Below the pieces are notes generated by a model. The model ran no database searches, was not told the origin of the DNA, and saw nothing but the letters and a program-made list of their open reading frames with translations. The position numbers and the translations under genes were made by a program. 64,000 bases of DNA from Wyeomyia smithii. Its lineage: Eukaryota; Arthropoda; Insecta; Diptera; Culicidae. Of this stretch, positions 21,712-32,366 are shown one piece after another; positions within the stretch are counted from its first letter, which is position 1, and every line of letters starts with the position of its first letter. The DNA is taken from positions 175,450,912 through 175,514,911 of the forward strand of contig NC_073696.1 in the NCBI RefSeq assembly GCF_029784165.1. Reading direction: 5' to 3'.

Positions 21712-22524
21712 AAGTTTTTTTTGTTCTATTTGGGGCCCCAAACAACCCTAAATTTATCGGAAGTCGATTGGTTTAGTCTCCGCTTGGCGCATTGCATTTC
21801 AAATTTATTTGGAGATTTGTATGGAAAAACCAACGTTTTTGCATTTCCATTCTAAAGAGCTCAAAGTGGCTCAAATCATAGGTTTCATGACTTCAAATGG
21901 TAGTTTTTTTTGATGCCCAACATTTTGGCCGAAGACATCAAAGAGCTAGGGTGTCTAAAAAAAATACTGGAGCTGTTCAAAGTTGAGTATGTCGAAATTT
22001 ATGTTGCAAATCATTTTTTCTGCCAACACTGCCAGTGTACCGGCGTTAGTCAGATTTCCATCAGAAGTTACCTCTGAAACACGTTGTAGATTATACCTAC
22101 GCCTAGAATATTGACCTGAATTCGTTTGTTTGATCCAGCTGTGTGTATAAACTCGTTACGACAAGTTATTTCTGATGGTAATCCTACTGACGCCGGTACA
22201 TTGGTAATGTTGGCAGAAAACAAGATTTTTTGCATTTAAATCGACATACTCAACTTTGAACAGCTATAGCTCTTCTTAGGGTCATCCTAGCTCTTCAGTG
22301 CCTTCTGCAAAGTTGTTAGGCATATAAAATACTATACTTTTACATAATGTAGTGCATTATTAGATCATTATTGAGCTCTCTAGAAAGGTAAATGCAAAAA
22401 AGTAGGTTCTCCCATATAAATTTTCATACAAATTTGAATAGCAATGCGCCAAGCGGAGACAAAACCAATCGACTTGCGATAAGTTTAGGATTGTTTGGGG
22501 CCCCAAAAGGAACCAAAAAAACTT
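21712..22524. mobile_element. Foldback element, ~810-bp imperfect palindrome
   Basis: The left arm (for example GGGGCCCCAAACAACCCTAA, then CGGAAGTCGATTGG, GTCTCCGCTTGGCGCA and GTTGAGTATGTCGA) is found in reverse complement in the right arm. The centre lies near 22120. Arms span almost the whole block, so single-stranded DNA or RNA would form a very long hairpin. No coding capacity. It lies within the satellite array. Confidence 0.8.
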
Positions 22525-23403
22525 TTCAGCTACAGTAACTATTCGGTAACTGGGCACGCTTTAACCAGCGTTGCAAATCAAGCACACACGCTTCTTCTTC
22601 ACGCATTCCCCTAAGTAGCAGCAAGCACACACCGACACGAACAAACTCTTTCGTATTGCTACTCAGCTACCGTAAAACAGTACGCGAGTTCCTGCTAGTG
22701 AGTAGGAGTACTCGACTAAAATTGCTTGACTAGGAGGAGCGCTTGAAAAACTGTGCTCGAAAACGAAAATGCTTTCTTCCCGGATGCAACGACAGCCGAC
22801 AGTGGGGCAGCGTGTAGGGTATCGGTCTGCTTCGGTAAGTTTTTTACAGCAGTCTAATGCAAAACCAGCCAAAGCGAACCGCTGCCGAAATAGTTCGATA
22901 CCCTATCATTTTTTGTCCTTCTGCAACTATCGCAAAGCATCTTGGAACAATTGTCTTCGGCTGGTCGTTCTCGCGAGTTGGGGAGTAGGTACACACGAGT
23001 ACACGCGAGGAGAGTAGACGGGAGGGAGTGCATATGATCTCGGGAGTAAATGCGAGCAAGAAAGAAAGCGAGGAAGAACGAGAAATAGCTTGAATGGAGA
23101 ATTCTCTACTGTGTGAAAGCGGCATCACCGGGAACCTCACATGAGGTGTTGCATGCCGCTTACGAGCGAGACTAACAACACTGGCTTCAACTGGGCTTCT
23201 TTTTAACTGGGCGCTCGCTAACTGGGAGGATTTCCAGTTAAAAGCACAACAAACGTCAAATATCAAAACGAACGGGAAGCATGTGGATTGGGAACGAAAA
23301 CTGAAAAATTAAAGTTTTTCTAATGGAGCATATTTAAAATACAAAAACAATAATATAGCTGATAAATGTACTCGCTGTATAAAACCAAAGTTCAAAAGCT
23401 TTA

Positions 23404-23641
23404 TGTTACGAGTCTGATTAATAAGACGAGTGGTTGTAATACCAAAAGCTTATATTTACATCTAATAAAAGAATAACTTCGCGATGGGTTTGCGAGGAAC
23501 ACTTAGTCGACCGGCTTGCTTCATATGATTCGCTCTTCTCCTGCTCGATGACAATGTTGCCAGTCATTCCGATGACACACTAGTATCTAGTGACAGGTAG
23601 TAGATGTCTCGAATGCCTGTTCATCAGGTCGCATCCCAACA
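23404..23641 (-). repeat. Gypsy 3' LTR
   Basis: 238 bp, downstream of pol on the minus strand. The three differences from the other LTR are near its plus-strand start (one G/A and two C/T). Confidence 0.9.
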
Positions 23642-23650
23642 CCTCCCCGT

Positions 23651-26600
23651 TTAGTATAGGTGATACGGTCTATAACGCCCGGGAAGCTTCCGGGTTCTTG
23701 TTGAACGTCGCTCCTCAGAAACCTCTCTGTTTATTGCGGTAGGGACATCGGCTCCATTAGCAAACACTTCTTGTAGTAGCTCACGTTGTATCTCGTTCAA
23801 TGGCACGTCCTCCAAAGTGAGTTCCACTTGATCTTCGAGTGAATTTATACCACAGGCATTTAACGAAAGATCTAAGGGTACCGAAGTATCAGACACGGTG
23901 TCATTGCTTAAGCTGTTCCCATGTCGTTTTCGTAACTGGTTGTTGTGTGATCTTAAAAGCTGCTGACGTTCAGGAATCCATACGTTATAGATGACGGCAC
24001 CAATTCGTTCTACTATTTCACCTGCCACCCAGCTCCAATTTGTACCTTGATACACTTTGGCGAACACCTTGTCTTTCACATCAAAGCTTTTTGGTTTTGC
24101 TCCGTGTTTTAGATTATACTGCTGATCTTGAATGGAGTCCGGGCATTTGCTGAAACTGCTTGGTGGCCGGATAAGTTCAAGTGAAGTGCGAAGCCGTCTA
24201 CCCAAAATTACTTCACCGGGAGATTTAGAATCTGGAGCACTACGGCGAGGAGTAGAACGGTAACAGAGAAGAAATGTGTCAATGGCTTCCTGCAATTCTT
24301 CCCCTCCTGCCTGGATTTTTTTCACTGCGCGTTTAAATGTGTCGACGAATCTCTCCGCCTGTCCATTGCTTCGCGGATGATAGGGTGCTGTCTTGAGATG
24401 TATGATACCGTTTACTTCACAAAACCGTTCGAGCTGATCGCTGGTAAACTGTGTACCGTTATCCGATACCATAACTTCCGGCATGCCAAACCTGGCGAAA
24501 ATACTTCTAAGTATAGCCAAAGTTGCTGACGTGGTAATCCGCTTAGTTGCCACTACCTCTGGCCATTTTGATAGTGCATCCACCAGAACCAAGAAATACA
24601 TATCGTTCACAGGGCCTGCATAGTCTATATGTACCCTTTGCCACGGTTTCTCTGGAATTGGCCACGACTCGAGGGATGTTTTTGTATCTGACTTTGCTAC
24701 CATGGCGCACTCATTACAACTACGTACCATCTCATTAATATGGTCGTCGATGTTTGGCCAATAAACAAAATTGCGTGCCAACGAACGGGTACGTTCGACG
24801 CCTGGATGACCTTTATGAAGTTGTTCAAGTACACGTTTCTGCAATTTTTTTGGTATCACAATTCTCTCTGCATACAATAAACACTTCTGAGCTAAACTAA
24901 GCGCATCTCGCCGAGAAAAAAACTGCTGAATCTCGGGACTGCCTACGATTTCGCTCTTGCTTTGGGGCCAACCATTTTTTATGTAAGTTTTCACTTTCTG
25001 CAGAGTATCATCCTTCGCGGTCTCTTCGGCTATCATTCTATAAGTGACAGGCAAGAAACCGACGAACTCGCTAACAATGCTACAGATGATTGACTCAAGC
25101 TCTATTGACGCGATAACATACTCTTCGTCGGGTTTAATATGCGAATTAATCAGACGAGATAAGATATCGGCGTGTCCGAAATGATCCGTGGCTGTATACT
25201 CGATGCTGAAATCGTATAATAGCATAGTTAGCGCCCACCTCTGTAAACGGTTGGCAGTGTAAGCAGGAATACCTTGTTTTGATCCAAATATAGCTAATAA
25301 CGGTTTGTGATCTGTTTGTAAAACGTAATGACGACCATAAACCTTCCTATGGAACTTGGTCACAGCAAATATAAGTGCCAATGCTTCTTTTTCAATTTGG
25401 CTATATTTCGATTCAGCCGGAGTGAGGCTTCTGGATGCATGGTATATAGCCTTCTCCGAACCGTCCGGGAAACGATGTGCTATGCGGGCACCAATGCCCA
25501 CATTGGACGCATCAGCTGAAACGACTATATTCAATCGTGGATTGTAGTGCGTCAATAACAATGAACTCTGTAGAACCTCCTTGAAACGATCGAACGAACG
25601 TTGGCATTTATCGGACCAACTGAAGCTGGTACCCTTTTTTAGAAGTTCATCCAAAGGTTGCCGAAGATTCCTCATTTCCCTTATGTATTTCCCGTAATAA
25701 TTCACAGCTCCTAAATAGGACCTAAGCGTAGGGACATCGTGTGGTGCAGGCATGCTGATGATGGCGGCGATTTTCTCTGGATCTGGACGAATACCCTCGC
25801 GATCCATTAATTGACCCAGATATTTCACCTGACTCATGAAAAAACTACACTTTTCAATTCTAACGGTAAATCCGTACTCTTGCAGACGTCCTAATACTTG
25901 CTGCAAATTAAGTTTCAGTTCTGCTCTCGTTCTGCCTCCCACTAGGATATCATCAAGATACGGACAGGCGTATTCAATTCCACTGAGTATGGCATCCATG
26001 ATTTGTTGAAATTCGCCCGGCGCTGTACGAATGCCGGGTGAAAGACGATTGAAACGGTAGAGTCCTTTGTGTGTATTGATGACAAGCAATTTTCGGCTTT
26101 CATCGTCTACCTCTACCTGAAGGTATGCATCGGACAGATCGATATGCCCAAAGATTGTGCAATTTGCCATGCGTGCGAAAATGTCTTCAGAAAGTTGTAG
26201 TGGATGACTATTTGGCTTCAAAGCATTATTGAGACCCGTTGAAAAGTCTGCACAGATTCGCACTGAGCGATTCGGTCTTCGAACCACGACGATTGGAGCC
26301 GCCCAATCGGCATACGTAATCGGTGTGATTATACCCAAGCCTTCAAGTCTGCGAAGTTCCTCTTTCACTAACGCTTCTACACTATAGGCCACTGGGCGCT
26401 TCGGCTTGAACACAAGCTGTGTATCTGGTTTGAGTGTAAGATGCACCTGCGTTTTCTTACAGAGGCCCATAGTGTTACTAAAAACATTTGGAAAACGAGC
26501 CTTCAAATCGGCAACATCATCATCGAAATCACTACTATGTACCAAACTACAGATTGATGATAATGGTACATCCCACAGACCGAATTTATCCATTGCATCG

Positions 26601-26767
26601 GAACCCAACACGTTAAGGTTGAGGTTAGTACCACACATGTAAATTTTGCACGTTTTAACTATGCCACCGATGCTGATAGTAGCCGAAAACATATCCGAAA
26701 TGTTCAGCTTGCCACCGGAAGCCGTTTTAGCTACGCAGTCTGCCGGATTTGTTGCTGGACATCCCAC
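23651..26767 (-). CDS. Gypsy pol polyprotein (PR end, RT, RNase H, integrase)
   Basis: An uninterrupted frame of 1038 codons from the first ATG. The true frame extends upstream: just before it, in the same phase, lies FQLDSGSDITIISREN, the aspartic protease active site, overlapping the end of gag. Domains in order: protease end (LNVLGSDAM, about residues 52-60), RT (HIDLSDAYLQV, LSPGIRTAPGEFQ and YLDDIL near 270), RNase H (SADASNVGIG and QTDHKPLLAIF, about 420-540), and integrase with an HHCC zinc region (HKGHPGVERT ... CNECAM) and the D-D-E core (VHIDYAG, SDNGTQF, NGQAER). A DNA-binding tail follows. The enzymes look intact. Expression would normally need frameshifting from gag, which is damaged here. 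Position 23651 is the stop-codon end. Confidence 0.95.
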   Translation of the reverse strand: MGCPATNPADCVAKTASGGKLNISDMFSATISIGGIVKTCKIYMCGTNLNLNVLGSDAMDKFGLWDVPLSSICSLVHSSDFDDDVADLKARFPNVFSNTMGLCKKTQVHLTLKPDTQLVFKPKRPVAYSVEALVKEELRRLEGLGIITPITYADWAAPIVVVRRPNRSVRICADFSTGLNNALKPNSHPLQLSEDIFARMANCTIFGHIDLSDAYLQVEVDDESRKLLVINTHKGLYRFNRLSPGIRTAPGEFQQIMDAILSGIEYACPYLDDILVGGRTRAELKLNLQQVLGRLQEYGFTVRIEKCSFFMSQVKYLGQLMDREGIRPDPEKIAAIISMPAPHDVPTLRSYLGAVNYYGKYIREMRNLRQPLDELLKKGTSFSWSDKCQRSFDRFKEVLQSSLLLTHYNPRLNIVVSADASNVGIGARIAHRFPDGSEKAIYHASRSLTPAESKYSQIEKEALALIFAVTKFHRKVYGRHYVLQTDHKPLLAIFGSKQGIPAYTANRLQRWALTMLLYDFSIEYTATDHFGHADILSRLINSHIKPDEEYVIASIELESIICSIVSEFVGFLPVTYRMIAEETAKDDTLQKVKTYIKNGWPQSKSEIVGSPEIQQFFSRRDALSLAQKCLLYAERIVIPKKLQKRVLEQLHKGHPGVERTRSLARNFVYWPNIDDHINEMVRSCNECAMVAKSDTKTSLESWPIPEKPWQRVHIDYAGPVNDMYFLVLVDALSKWPEVVATKRITTSATLAILRSIFARFGMPEVMVSDNGTQFTSDQLERFCEVNGIIHLKTAPYHPRSNGQAERFVDTFKRAVKKIQAGGEELQEAIDTFLLCYRSTPRRSAPDSKSPGEVILGRRLRTSLELIRPPSSFSKCPDSIQDQQYNLKHGAKPKSFDVKDKVFAKVYQGTNWSWVAGEIVERIGAVIYNVWIPERQQLLRSHNNQLRKRHGNSLSNDTVSDTSVPLDLSLNACGINSLEDQVELTLEDVPLNEIQRELLQEVFANGADVPTAINREVSEERRSTRTRKLPGRYRPYHLY

Positions 26768-26780
26768 TTTTTTCCAGTTT

Positions 26781-27728
26781 TCACGAGAGATAATGGTTAT
26801 ATCTGATCCCGAATCTAACTGGAAATTTTATTGGAACTCCGTTGATGTTTACCTTTGTGTACCGCCGACTTTGCTTTACGTTACCGACGAAAACACTCTT
26901 ACATGAATGCTGCTGCTTCTTGATGTTGAATGTGGATGATTTCTGCCGATTCTTCGCAGTAAAACAGGCACAATAGCCTTCGCGATGACCAATTTTACCG
27001 CAGTCACGACATTTGTGATCCTTGAACTGACACTGGCTCGAGAAATGCATACTACCACAGGACCAACAGGGTGTTTTTGGAGCGCTGTCCTGTCTTTCGC
27101 CAGATCTGCCCTTGAATTTTTGCTTAGGGTCGATCCGAACTGCATTTGTTGAAAGTGATGTGACTTTAACCCGCACACGAATATCAAGCACTTAAATTGC
27201 TCCTTCTTGAGTTCCTGCAATTAAAAGTCCACACATGCTCGGTTCACTTTACAGGAATAGCTGATAAAATCCTCTCGGTCGTCCTTCGTCGTTTGCAAGC
27301 ACTGATAACGACGATTGAACGTTGACACCGGTGTGCCGAAAATGGATTTAAGCTTCGCAACTGTCTCAGCAAAATTAAAATCCTTTGACAGTTTTGGTTG
27401 GATGAAGGATGTGTACCTGTCATGTGCAGCGGGATTTAATTTCCGCAGTAACAGACGAACCTTGGCGCTGTCGTTTAATTTCGCCGCATCCTTCTCAAAC
27501 ACATCCGCATATCGGGAGAACCAAGCATCGAAAGAACTTCCTTGTTCCAGATGATGTGATGTTACTCGCAAGTGAATCGAGTACCAGCTCGTTCCTCGTC
27601 GAGTACTGAACAGCCACCTGAATGCTGTTCAACTGTTGCGATAATCTGGTCATCAATTCATGTTGGTTGGATAAAATTTGCCTGAGCCATTGTTCGCCAG
27701 TGGACGGCGTTGATGCTGATTGCGCCAT
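26781..27728 (-). pseudogene. Gypsy gag, frameshifted
   Basis: The start is at 27728 (MAQSASTPSTGEQWLRQIL). The matrix/capsid text then changes frame (EQGSSFDAWFSRYADVFEKD), reads through a capsid-like region (KVRLLLRKLNPAAHDRY), and meets an in-frame TAA after CVDF at about 27220. The same frame continues as LQELKKEQFKCLIFVCGL, then a further shift is needed to reach two zinc knuckles, CWSCGSMHFSSQC and CRDCGKIGHREGYC. The first knuckle is one residue shorter than the usual CX2CX4HX4C. With at least two frameshifts and a stop, no capsid can be made. Bases were probably also lost near 27520 and 27180. Confidence 0.85.
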
Positions 27729-27817
27729 TTTGTTTCCTGCTCACAACGCTTGCAACTAATTGCAATGATTTTCGCGAAATAAAACACTTAGCGAGCCGTT
27801 TTACCTCGTCGCCAATT

Positions 27818-28055
27818 TGTTACGAGTCTAATTAATAAGACGAGTGGTTGTAATATTAAAAGCTTATATTTACATCTAATAAAAGAATAACTTCGCGATG
27901 GGTTTGCGAGGAACACTTAGTCGACCGGCTTGCTTCATATGATTCGCTCTTCTCCTGCTCGATGACAATGTTGCCAGTCATTCCGATGACACACTAGTAT
28001 CTAGTGACAGGTAGTAGATGTCTCGAATGCCTGTTCATCAGGTCGCATCCCAACA
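27818..28055 (-). repeat. Gypsy 5' LTR
   Basis: 238 bp, upstream of gag on the minus strand, so it holds the promoter of the element. It is nearly identical to the LTR at 23404-23641. Confidence 0.9.
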
Positions 28056-28258
28056 CTTTATTTGAGAGATAAGTTTGTAGTTGTGGCTTCCCTATTTGGT
28101 GATCAACTTGAGAACGAAAGCCTTTTATGAAATTGTCGCGAAGCAGCGTTATCCATCGAATCCATCGGGGAACCCTCGGCGTCGAGATGATATCCCAGTT
28201 GGCGAGCTGATTTCACTAACTGGGAAGTGCACGTCGCTCAGTTAGCGAACAGTTACTG

Positions 28259-28490
28259 TACATATATCTTACCGGTACACACACTCGGTAGAGTTATTAA
28301 ACCAAAGTTATATGAAAAGTGGAAAATACCATTGATGGCACTATGTCCAAATTGTTACATATGCCTAACCCCATCACCATGTGCAATCTCGTCCTTAACC
28401 GGTGGGGATGAGCCGAGTTATGGAACTTTTCAGCTACATATATCTTACCGGAACACACGCTCGGCAGACTCCAAGACACGACCGCATAGT
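28259..28490. repeat. ~170-bp satellite-like repeat (right block)
   Basis: Continues the array at 21225-21665: CATATATCTTACCGG, AAAATACCATTGATGGCA, CACCATGTGCAATCTCG and GGAACTTTTCAGCTACAT appear in the same order. The two blocks were separated by the foldback, DNA-element and gypsy insertions. Confidence 0.75.
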
Positions 28491-28599
28491 TGACGTAGGA
28501 CTACAACACTGTCATCTCAAATTCTCTGTTTCATTTGAGCTCGTTTCACTTTTGGCATGGTTCGATTTTGGCAACAGACAATAAATAATAACAAAAAGA

Positions 28600-28880
28600 A
28601 TTACCGTAAAACGGGGTAACATTGATCATTTTTTTTCACTTTTTCGTGAGTATATATAAATTTTACAACTGAAATTACAGGTTTCATATTTTTGAAACCA
28701 GTGCTGGCATCTTTAGAACTTGAGAAGTTAGTTTTCAAAGCTCTTCGAAAACCCTAAACATTAAAAACATTTATTTTTCGTCGTTGTTTCAATTTTCCTT
28801 ATTTGGGGTAACTTTGATCAGTTTCAATTTTGAATAGTTTTGAAACCTTTTCGAACTAAAAATGTTAGATAATGCTTTGA
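28600..28880. repeat. Old repeat with GGGGTAACNTTGATCA motifs
   Basis: AAACGGGGTAACATTGATCA (28612) and TTTGGGGTAACTTTGATCAG (28803) share a core. A comparable GGGGTAATTTGGAC style occurs at 62575. No ORF and no defined ends. Confidence 0.4.
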
Positions 28881-29121
28881 TAACAATCGTTGTAAAATTT
28901 TTGTGTTCAGAAAACGTATGTTGATCTTATATGCAAGGCCTTTTCAACAACGGAAGTATCATTGGGCCAGCTCTAGCCTCTTACGTTCTATGCTCTAGCC
29001 AAGACAACATCCTGGCGATTTTGTGCTAGTTCGCAACACGTTAACCCAACACGCCTTACTGTGCGTCGACAGCGGCAATGTAGACTTGGCTTGACTGCAC
29101 ACAAATGAATATCGAATATCG

Positions 29122-29201
29122 CGCAGATTTTCTTAAAAGGTGTGCAGATTTTTGCAGACTTCTGCCCGCGCGACATTTTTCAAAAACATCTGGCATCTCT
29201 G
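29122..29201. mobile_element. Truncated hAT MITE (right end only)
   Basis: It reads CGCAGATTTTCTTAAAAGG, then GTGTGCAGATTTTTGCAGAC, then AAAAACATCTGGCATCTCTG. It matches the right half of the 15023-15312 element with an internal deletion. The left end is missing. Confidence 0.7.
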
Positions 29202-29434
29202 ATCGATCCAAAAACCGAAGTATCGTCTCAAAAGTATCGATATTTTTGACACTTTGGTTTGAACGTCACCCAACTGTAAAATTTTATTTGCAAAACATTA
29301 CCTAAAAGCCCCCGATAAAGACACGATTCCAAAACAGAAACAATCCGACGTAAGTATTTTTCAACATACATTTTTATATTTATTTTAAATTTACATTCAT
29401 TTATAATATTTTAATTTTTATTATTTATTTACAG

Positions 29435-29818
29435 ATTTGTAAGCGCTGTTTCAAACGTAATAGACCGCATCTCTTTATGAGCGAAGGTGCGAAGTAAAGT
29501 TAGATTAAATATAAGTTTTTTTTTTGAATTCATATTTAATTTTTTTTTCTTTTTTCAGTTTTGCGCGGAGTGCGGGGCAAAGTTGAAAAACGAACGTTTG
29601 TATGCCCAACCTCGGGGTCCCCCGGTTGGGTATACGGATGTTCAGCCCAGCCCCAGGCCACCGACCGTCTGGACACTTCGACGAGCAGCTCCAGCTGGTG
29701 CATACGCAATACGCAGCGACAGGTTGCGCAAACGCAGCTGGAGTTGCTGACGAAACTGATGGAGGCTAAGGCCAAGCCTTCGCCGGAAGCAGAAAAGAAA
29801 CCCCAAGAAGCAAATTAA
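29435..29818 (+). pseudogene. Zinc-ribbon/coiled-coil protein remnant
   Basis: Two exon-like blocks. 29435-29493 (after TTTACAG, before GTAAAG) reads ICKRCFKRNRPHLFMSEG, and 29569-29818 (after TTTTTTCAG) starts FCAECGAKLKNERLY. Together they offer CxxC...CxxC, a zinc ribbon. The end, TQLELLTKLMEAKAKPSPEA, reads as a helix in a different frame, and a middle piece (DEQLQLVHTQYAAT) is in the third frame. The splice phases also do not join without a shift. The pattern is a coding sequence that has picked up indels. Poly(A)-like AATAAA strings follow at about 29825-29850. Family not recognised. The left breakpoint of the 5.4-kb duplication (29732) falls inside it. Confidence 0.4.
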
Positions 29819-29984
29819 TTTAATTAATAAATCTACTGTATAAAAATAAAATTCCGTAACGCTTGATCTTTTTGATGTTATTCGCTCCGTCTCTGAGGTG
29901 TACAAGTACAGTCACCGCCATCATTTCAAATCGTTCTAAATCAAAAAAATGAGCGGTGACATGTGGGTTTTTGACGTGGGACTT

Positions 29985-31110
29985 TTTGAAAAGTTCGAAA
30001 CAACCTCTTTTCTTGTACATTTTCTAAATCTGCTGTTAGAACGTAATAAAAACTGATGTCTTGAAAGAAAACATGCAACATGATAAAAGCAACAGTACCG
30101 TACAGAGTATGTGTATCACAGAGCCGCAGGTCTCTCGTCTATGATTGCAGCGGTACAATTCTATTGGTACATTTCAGCGGTACACTTCTATTCGTACATT
30201 TCTATACGCAATCGAGGAACTGCATTGCTGCTGCAGATGGTGATTAAAAGTTTATCTCACAAATATGATTACCATGAATTACTCGACAAGAATTGTACAT
30301 TTTAGCAACGGTTAGAAGTAATAAGTTATTTTTATTTTATTTCAGTTTCGATATCAACTAAATATTCGTGACTGTATAACATCGGAAGAGTTAATTCCTA
30401 AACAATAAATGTACAAATTTATAGAGGAGTAAACGCCTGCGAATGCTCTCGAAGTTTTTTGTCCATTGGCTTAGGTTTATTTAAAATCTTTTTTAAAATT
30501 TGACCATTGTTTGATGATTTTTGTTTTCACTTATAATCTGACGAATAATATACGTATATTAGCTGTCCTCGTAATACAGTGAATGTAATTTTTGGTAAAA
30601 GAACAAAACTTGGCGAGCAAAAGAACAAAAATAATTGTTTTAACTTTAACTGATTGCTACGATCTTCTTACGTTTGCCTATTAGTAAACTTATGTAAGGA
30701 CTTCCATATTATTTTGAAAGTAAGATCCATGCAATAAATTTGATTCAATCGGAGTTGAATAACACAAAATCATTCATTGTGATAACGTAAGTATTATGGA
30801 TTTGGTTTTTGAAGAAATAAAGTTAATTCTGATTTAGACACATTGCGAGAAATTCTTGGTGAAGAAGCAATAACAACGATATGCTTGTGCTTTGTCGAAA
30901 AAATTTTGTTTGCACAACAAAATACTACAGGCACAACATCGCCAAATTTAAACGAAATACTTTCGAGTGTTGTTAAATATATTTATAACAACGGATTTTT
31001 AGGAAAGGCTGAGAATAAAAATACGTGAGTCACTGAGCAAACAAATTAATTCTGCTTGCGGGATTTGTAACTTTTATAACAAAATTAATTACAGTGTTTA
31101 GTCCCACGTT
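29985..31110 (+). repeat. Interspersed repeat R in duplication unit 1
   Basis: Two blocks, 29985-30135 and 30815-31110, match the reverse complement of 53341-53812, where they are adjacent. The family is therefore older than the 5.4-kb duplication. It contains an exon-like stretch at 30838-31024. The same repeat recurs at 35359-36484. Confidence 0.75.
30838..31024 (+). pseudogene. Exon-like coding fossil in repeat R
   Basis: 187 bp between an acceptor-like GATTTAG and a donor-like GTGAGT. The open frame reads LREILGEEAITTICLCF ... ILFAQQNTTGTTSPNLN ... SVVKYIYNNGFLGK. The diverged copy near 53400-53600 (minus) keeps the same protein with frameshifts (LREILSEEATTTICL, LFAQQNTTGT), so it was once coding. 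Family not recognised; it could be part of a transposon protein or a captured host exon. Confidence 0.35.
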
Positions 31111-31604
31111 GTAGTATTTTACATGAAAATGTTTGTTGATGTTCAGGAAAGAGGAAAAATAAAAAGTATCTGATTACTAAAACTTGAGATATTATTCACA
31201 AAAATACGTCGAACATGTAAAATTTTGCCTTTTTTACCGAGTTTGCCTCTAAATCAAGATTCTAAGCGATGACATGTCATATGTTTCATTAATATGTTTG
31301 AAAATGCTCAGGAAAGATATTTGAGGAAAAGTAATAAGTATCTGATTATTAGAACTTGAGATAATATTCACAAAACTACGTAAAACATGTAAAATTATGA
31401 CTTTTTATACTCAATTCGTCTCAATATCAAAATTCAAAACAATGACACACTTTGGTGATGTATGGTGAACATGGTAGTTTGTGTATTACTAGTGTCTATA
31501 TAAAAACGCTTTTTTGTGTGAAATCAAGTGCTTTAGGTGATCTAGTGCTAGTGATCCGACGGCCAAATTGGAAATATAAACGGTTCGGCCCAAGAAGACG
31601 GCGG

Positions 31605-32110
31605 GAAATATGATGCTATGAGTAGTGAGCTGACGGAGATCAAGAGTGTATTGTTATCTTTGTAGCAGTCGCTCACAGATACTCAAAGCGGAATCAAAAC
31701 CCAGATAAACAGCGCGATTGCTAATGGAATTGAAAATATTTTAAAATCGATCAGCAACTCTCTTCGTGAGAGTATGGCAAACATTGAAGCCAATGTTGCC
31801 AAAAAGCTGAATGATTTAAAAATGAATTTAATTGGTAATAATAATGATCGGGATAAACATGCTGAAATGAGCAGAAAAAGGTCTACAACTGAGAGAACGA
31901 TTCACTCTGAGTCGGACTCTATTCCCAAGTGGGCACCTATGGTTACACATCATTGGGTAAAGAATAGGTATATAATAATAGGTATATAATAATCTGAAGT
32001 GTTCGAAGTTTGAATCAAAACGGTATATACATTTCAAACTTCTTCCCAAGGTGCGGAGAGAAGCTTATCAGCATTTTTTTATTTTTCCTAATAAATTATT
32101 TGAAAGAAAA
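31605..32110 (+). pseudogene. Coiled-coil ORF1-like fragment (unit 1)
   Basis: The frame reads MSSELTEIKSVLLSL, a TAG stop, then QSLTDTQSGIKTQINSAI, NSLRESMANIEANVAKKL and ESDSIPKWAPMVTHHWV. Heptad-like spacing suggests a coiled coil as in ORF1/gag proteins of non-LTR retrotransposons. A stretch further on (KRYIHFKLLPKVRREAY) ends in an A-rich run. Assignment is tentative; there is one stop and no RT nearby. Confidence 0.35.
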
Positions 32111-32246
32111 AAAAAAATATACAAGCAAACAATATTGAGAAGCTAGACATGAGAATTAATCCTGCGTGCTGACCTTACTGAACTCCGTTTTTAATCGCCG
32201 TATTACTGAGAAGCTTCTCTCCGCCCCTTGAGAAGATGTTTGAAAT

Positions 32247-32366
<120 letters not shown>

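Larger units (their letters stand above)
23404..28055 (-). mobile_element. Ty3/gypsy LTR retrotransposon, minus strand
   Basis: Two 238-bp LTRs (23404-23641 and 27818-28055) start TGTTACGAGTC and end CCCAACA on the plus strand, and differ at only three positions (98.7% identical by eye). A perfect 5-bp target duplication, CTTTA, lies at 23399-23403 and 28056-28060. The coding strand is minus: a purine tract complementary to CCTCCCCGTTT precedes the 3' LTR, and the primer-binding region after the 5' LTR reads TTGGCGACGAGGTAAAACG. Pol is open but gag is broken. The insertion is young. Confidence 0.95.
22533..28258. mobile_element. TA-flanked DNA element, split by a gypsy element
   Basis: The left end CAGTAACTATTCGGTAACTG and the right end (complement of CAGTAACTGTTCGCTAACTG) are flanked by TA (22531-22532 and 28259-28260). 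Joining the flanks recreates the satellite text CAGCTACATATATC exactly. The unit motif TAACTGGG recurs inside (near 23187-23235, 28190 and 28220). Without the retrotransposon it is about 1.07 kb, with no transposase. Confidence 0.8.

Noticed and set aside
30838..31024. Host exon with good splice sites
   Set aside because: The same sequence exists in a diverged copy at 53.4-53.6 kb, so it belongs to an interspersed repeat; kept only as a coding fossil.
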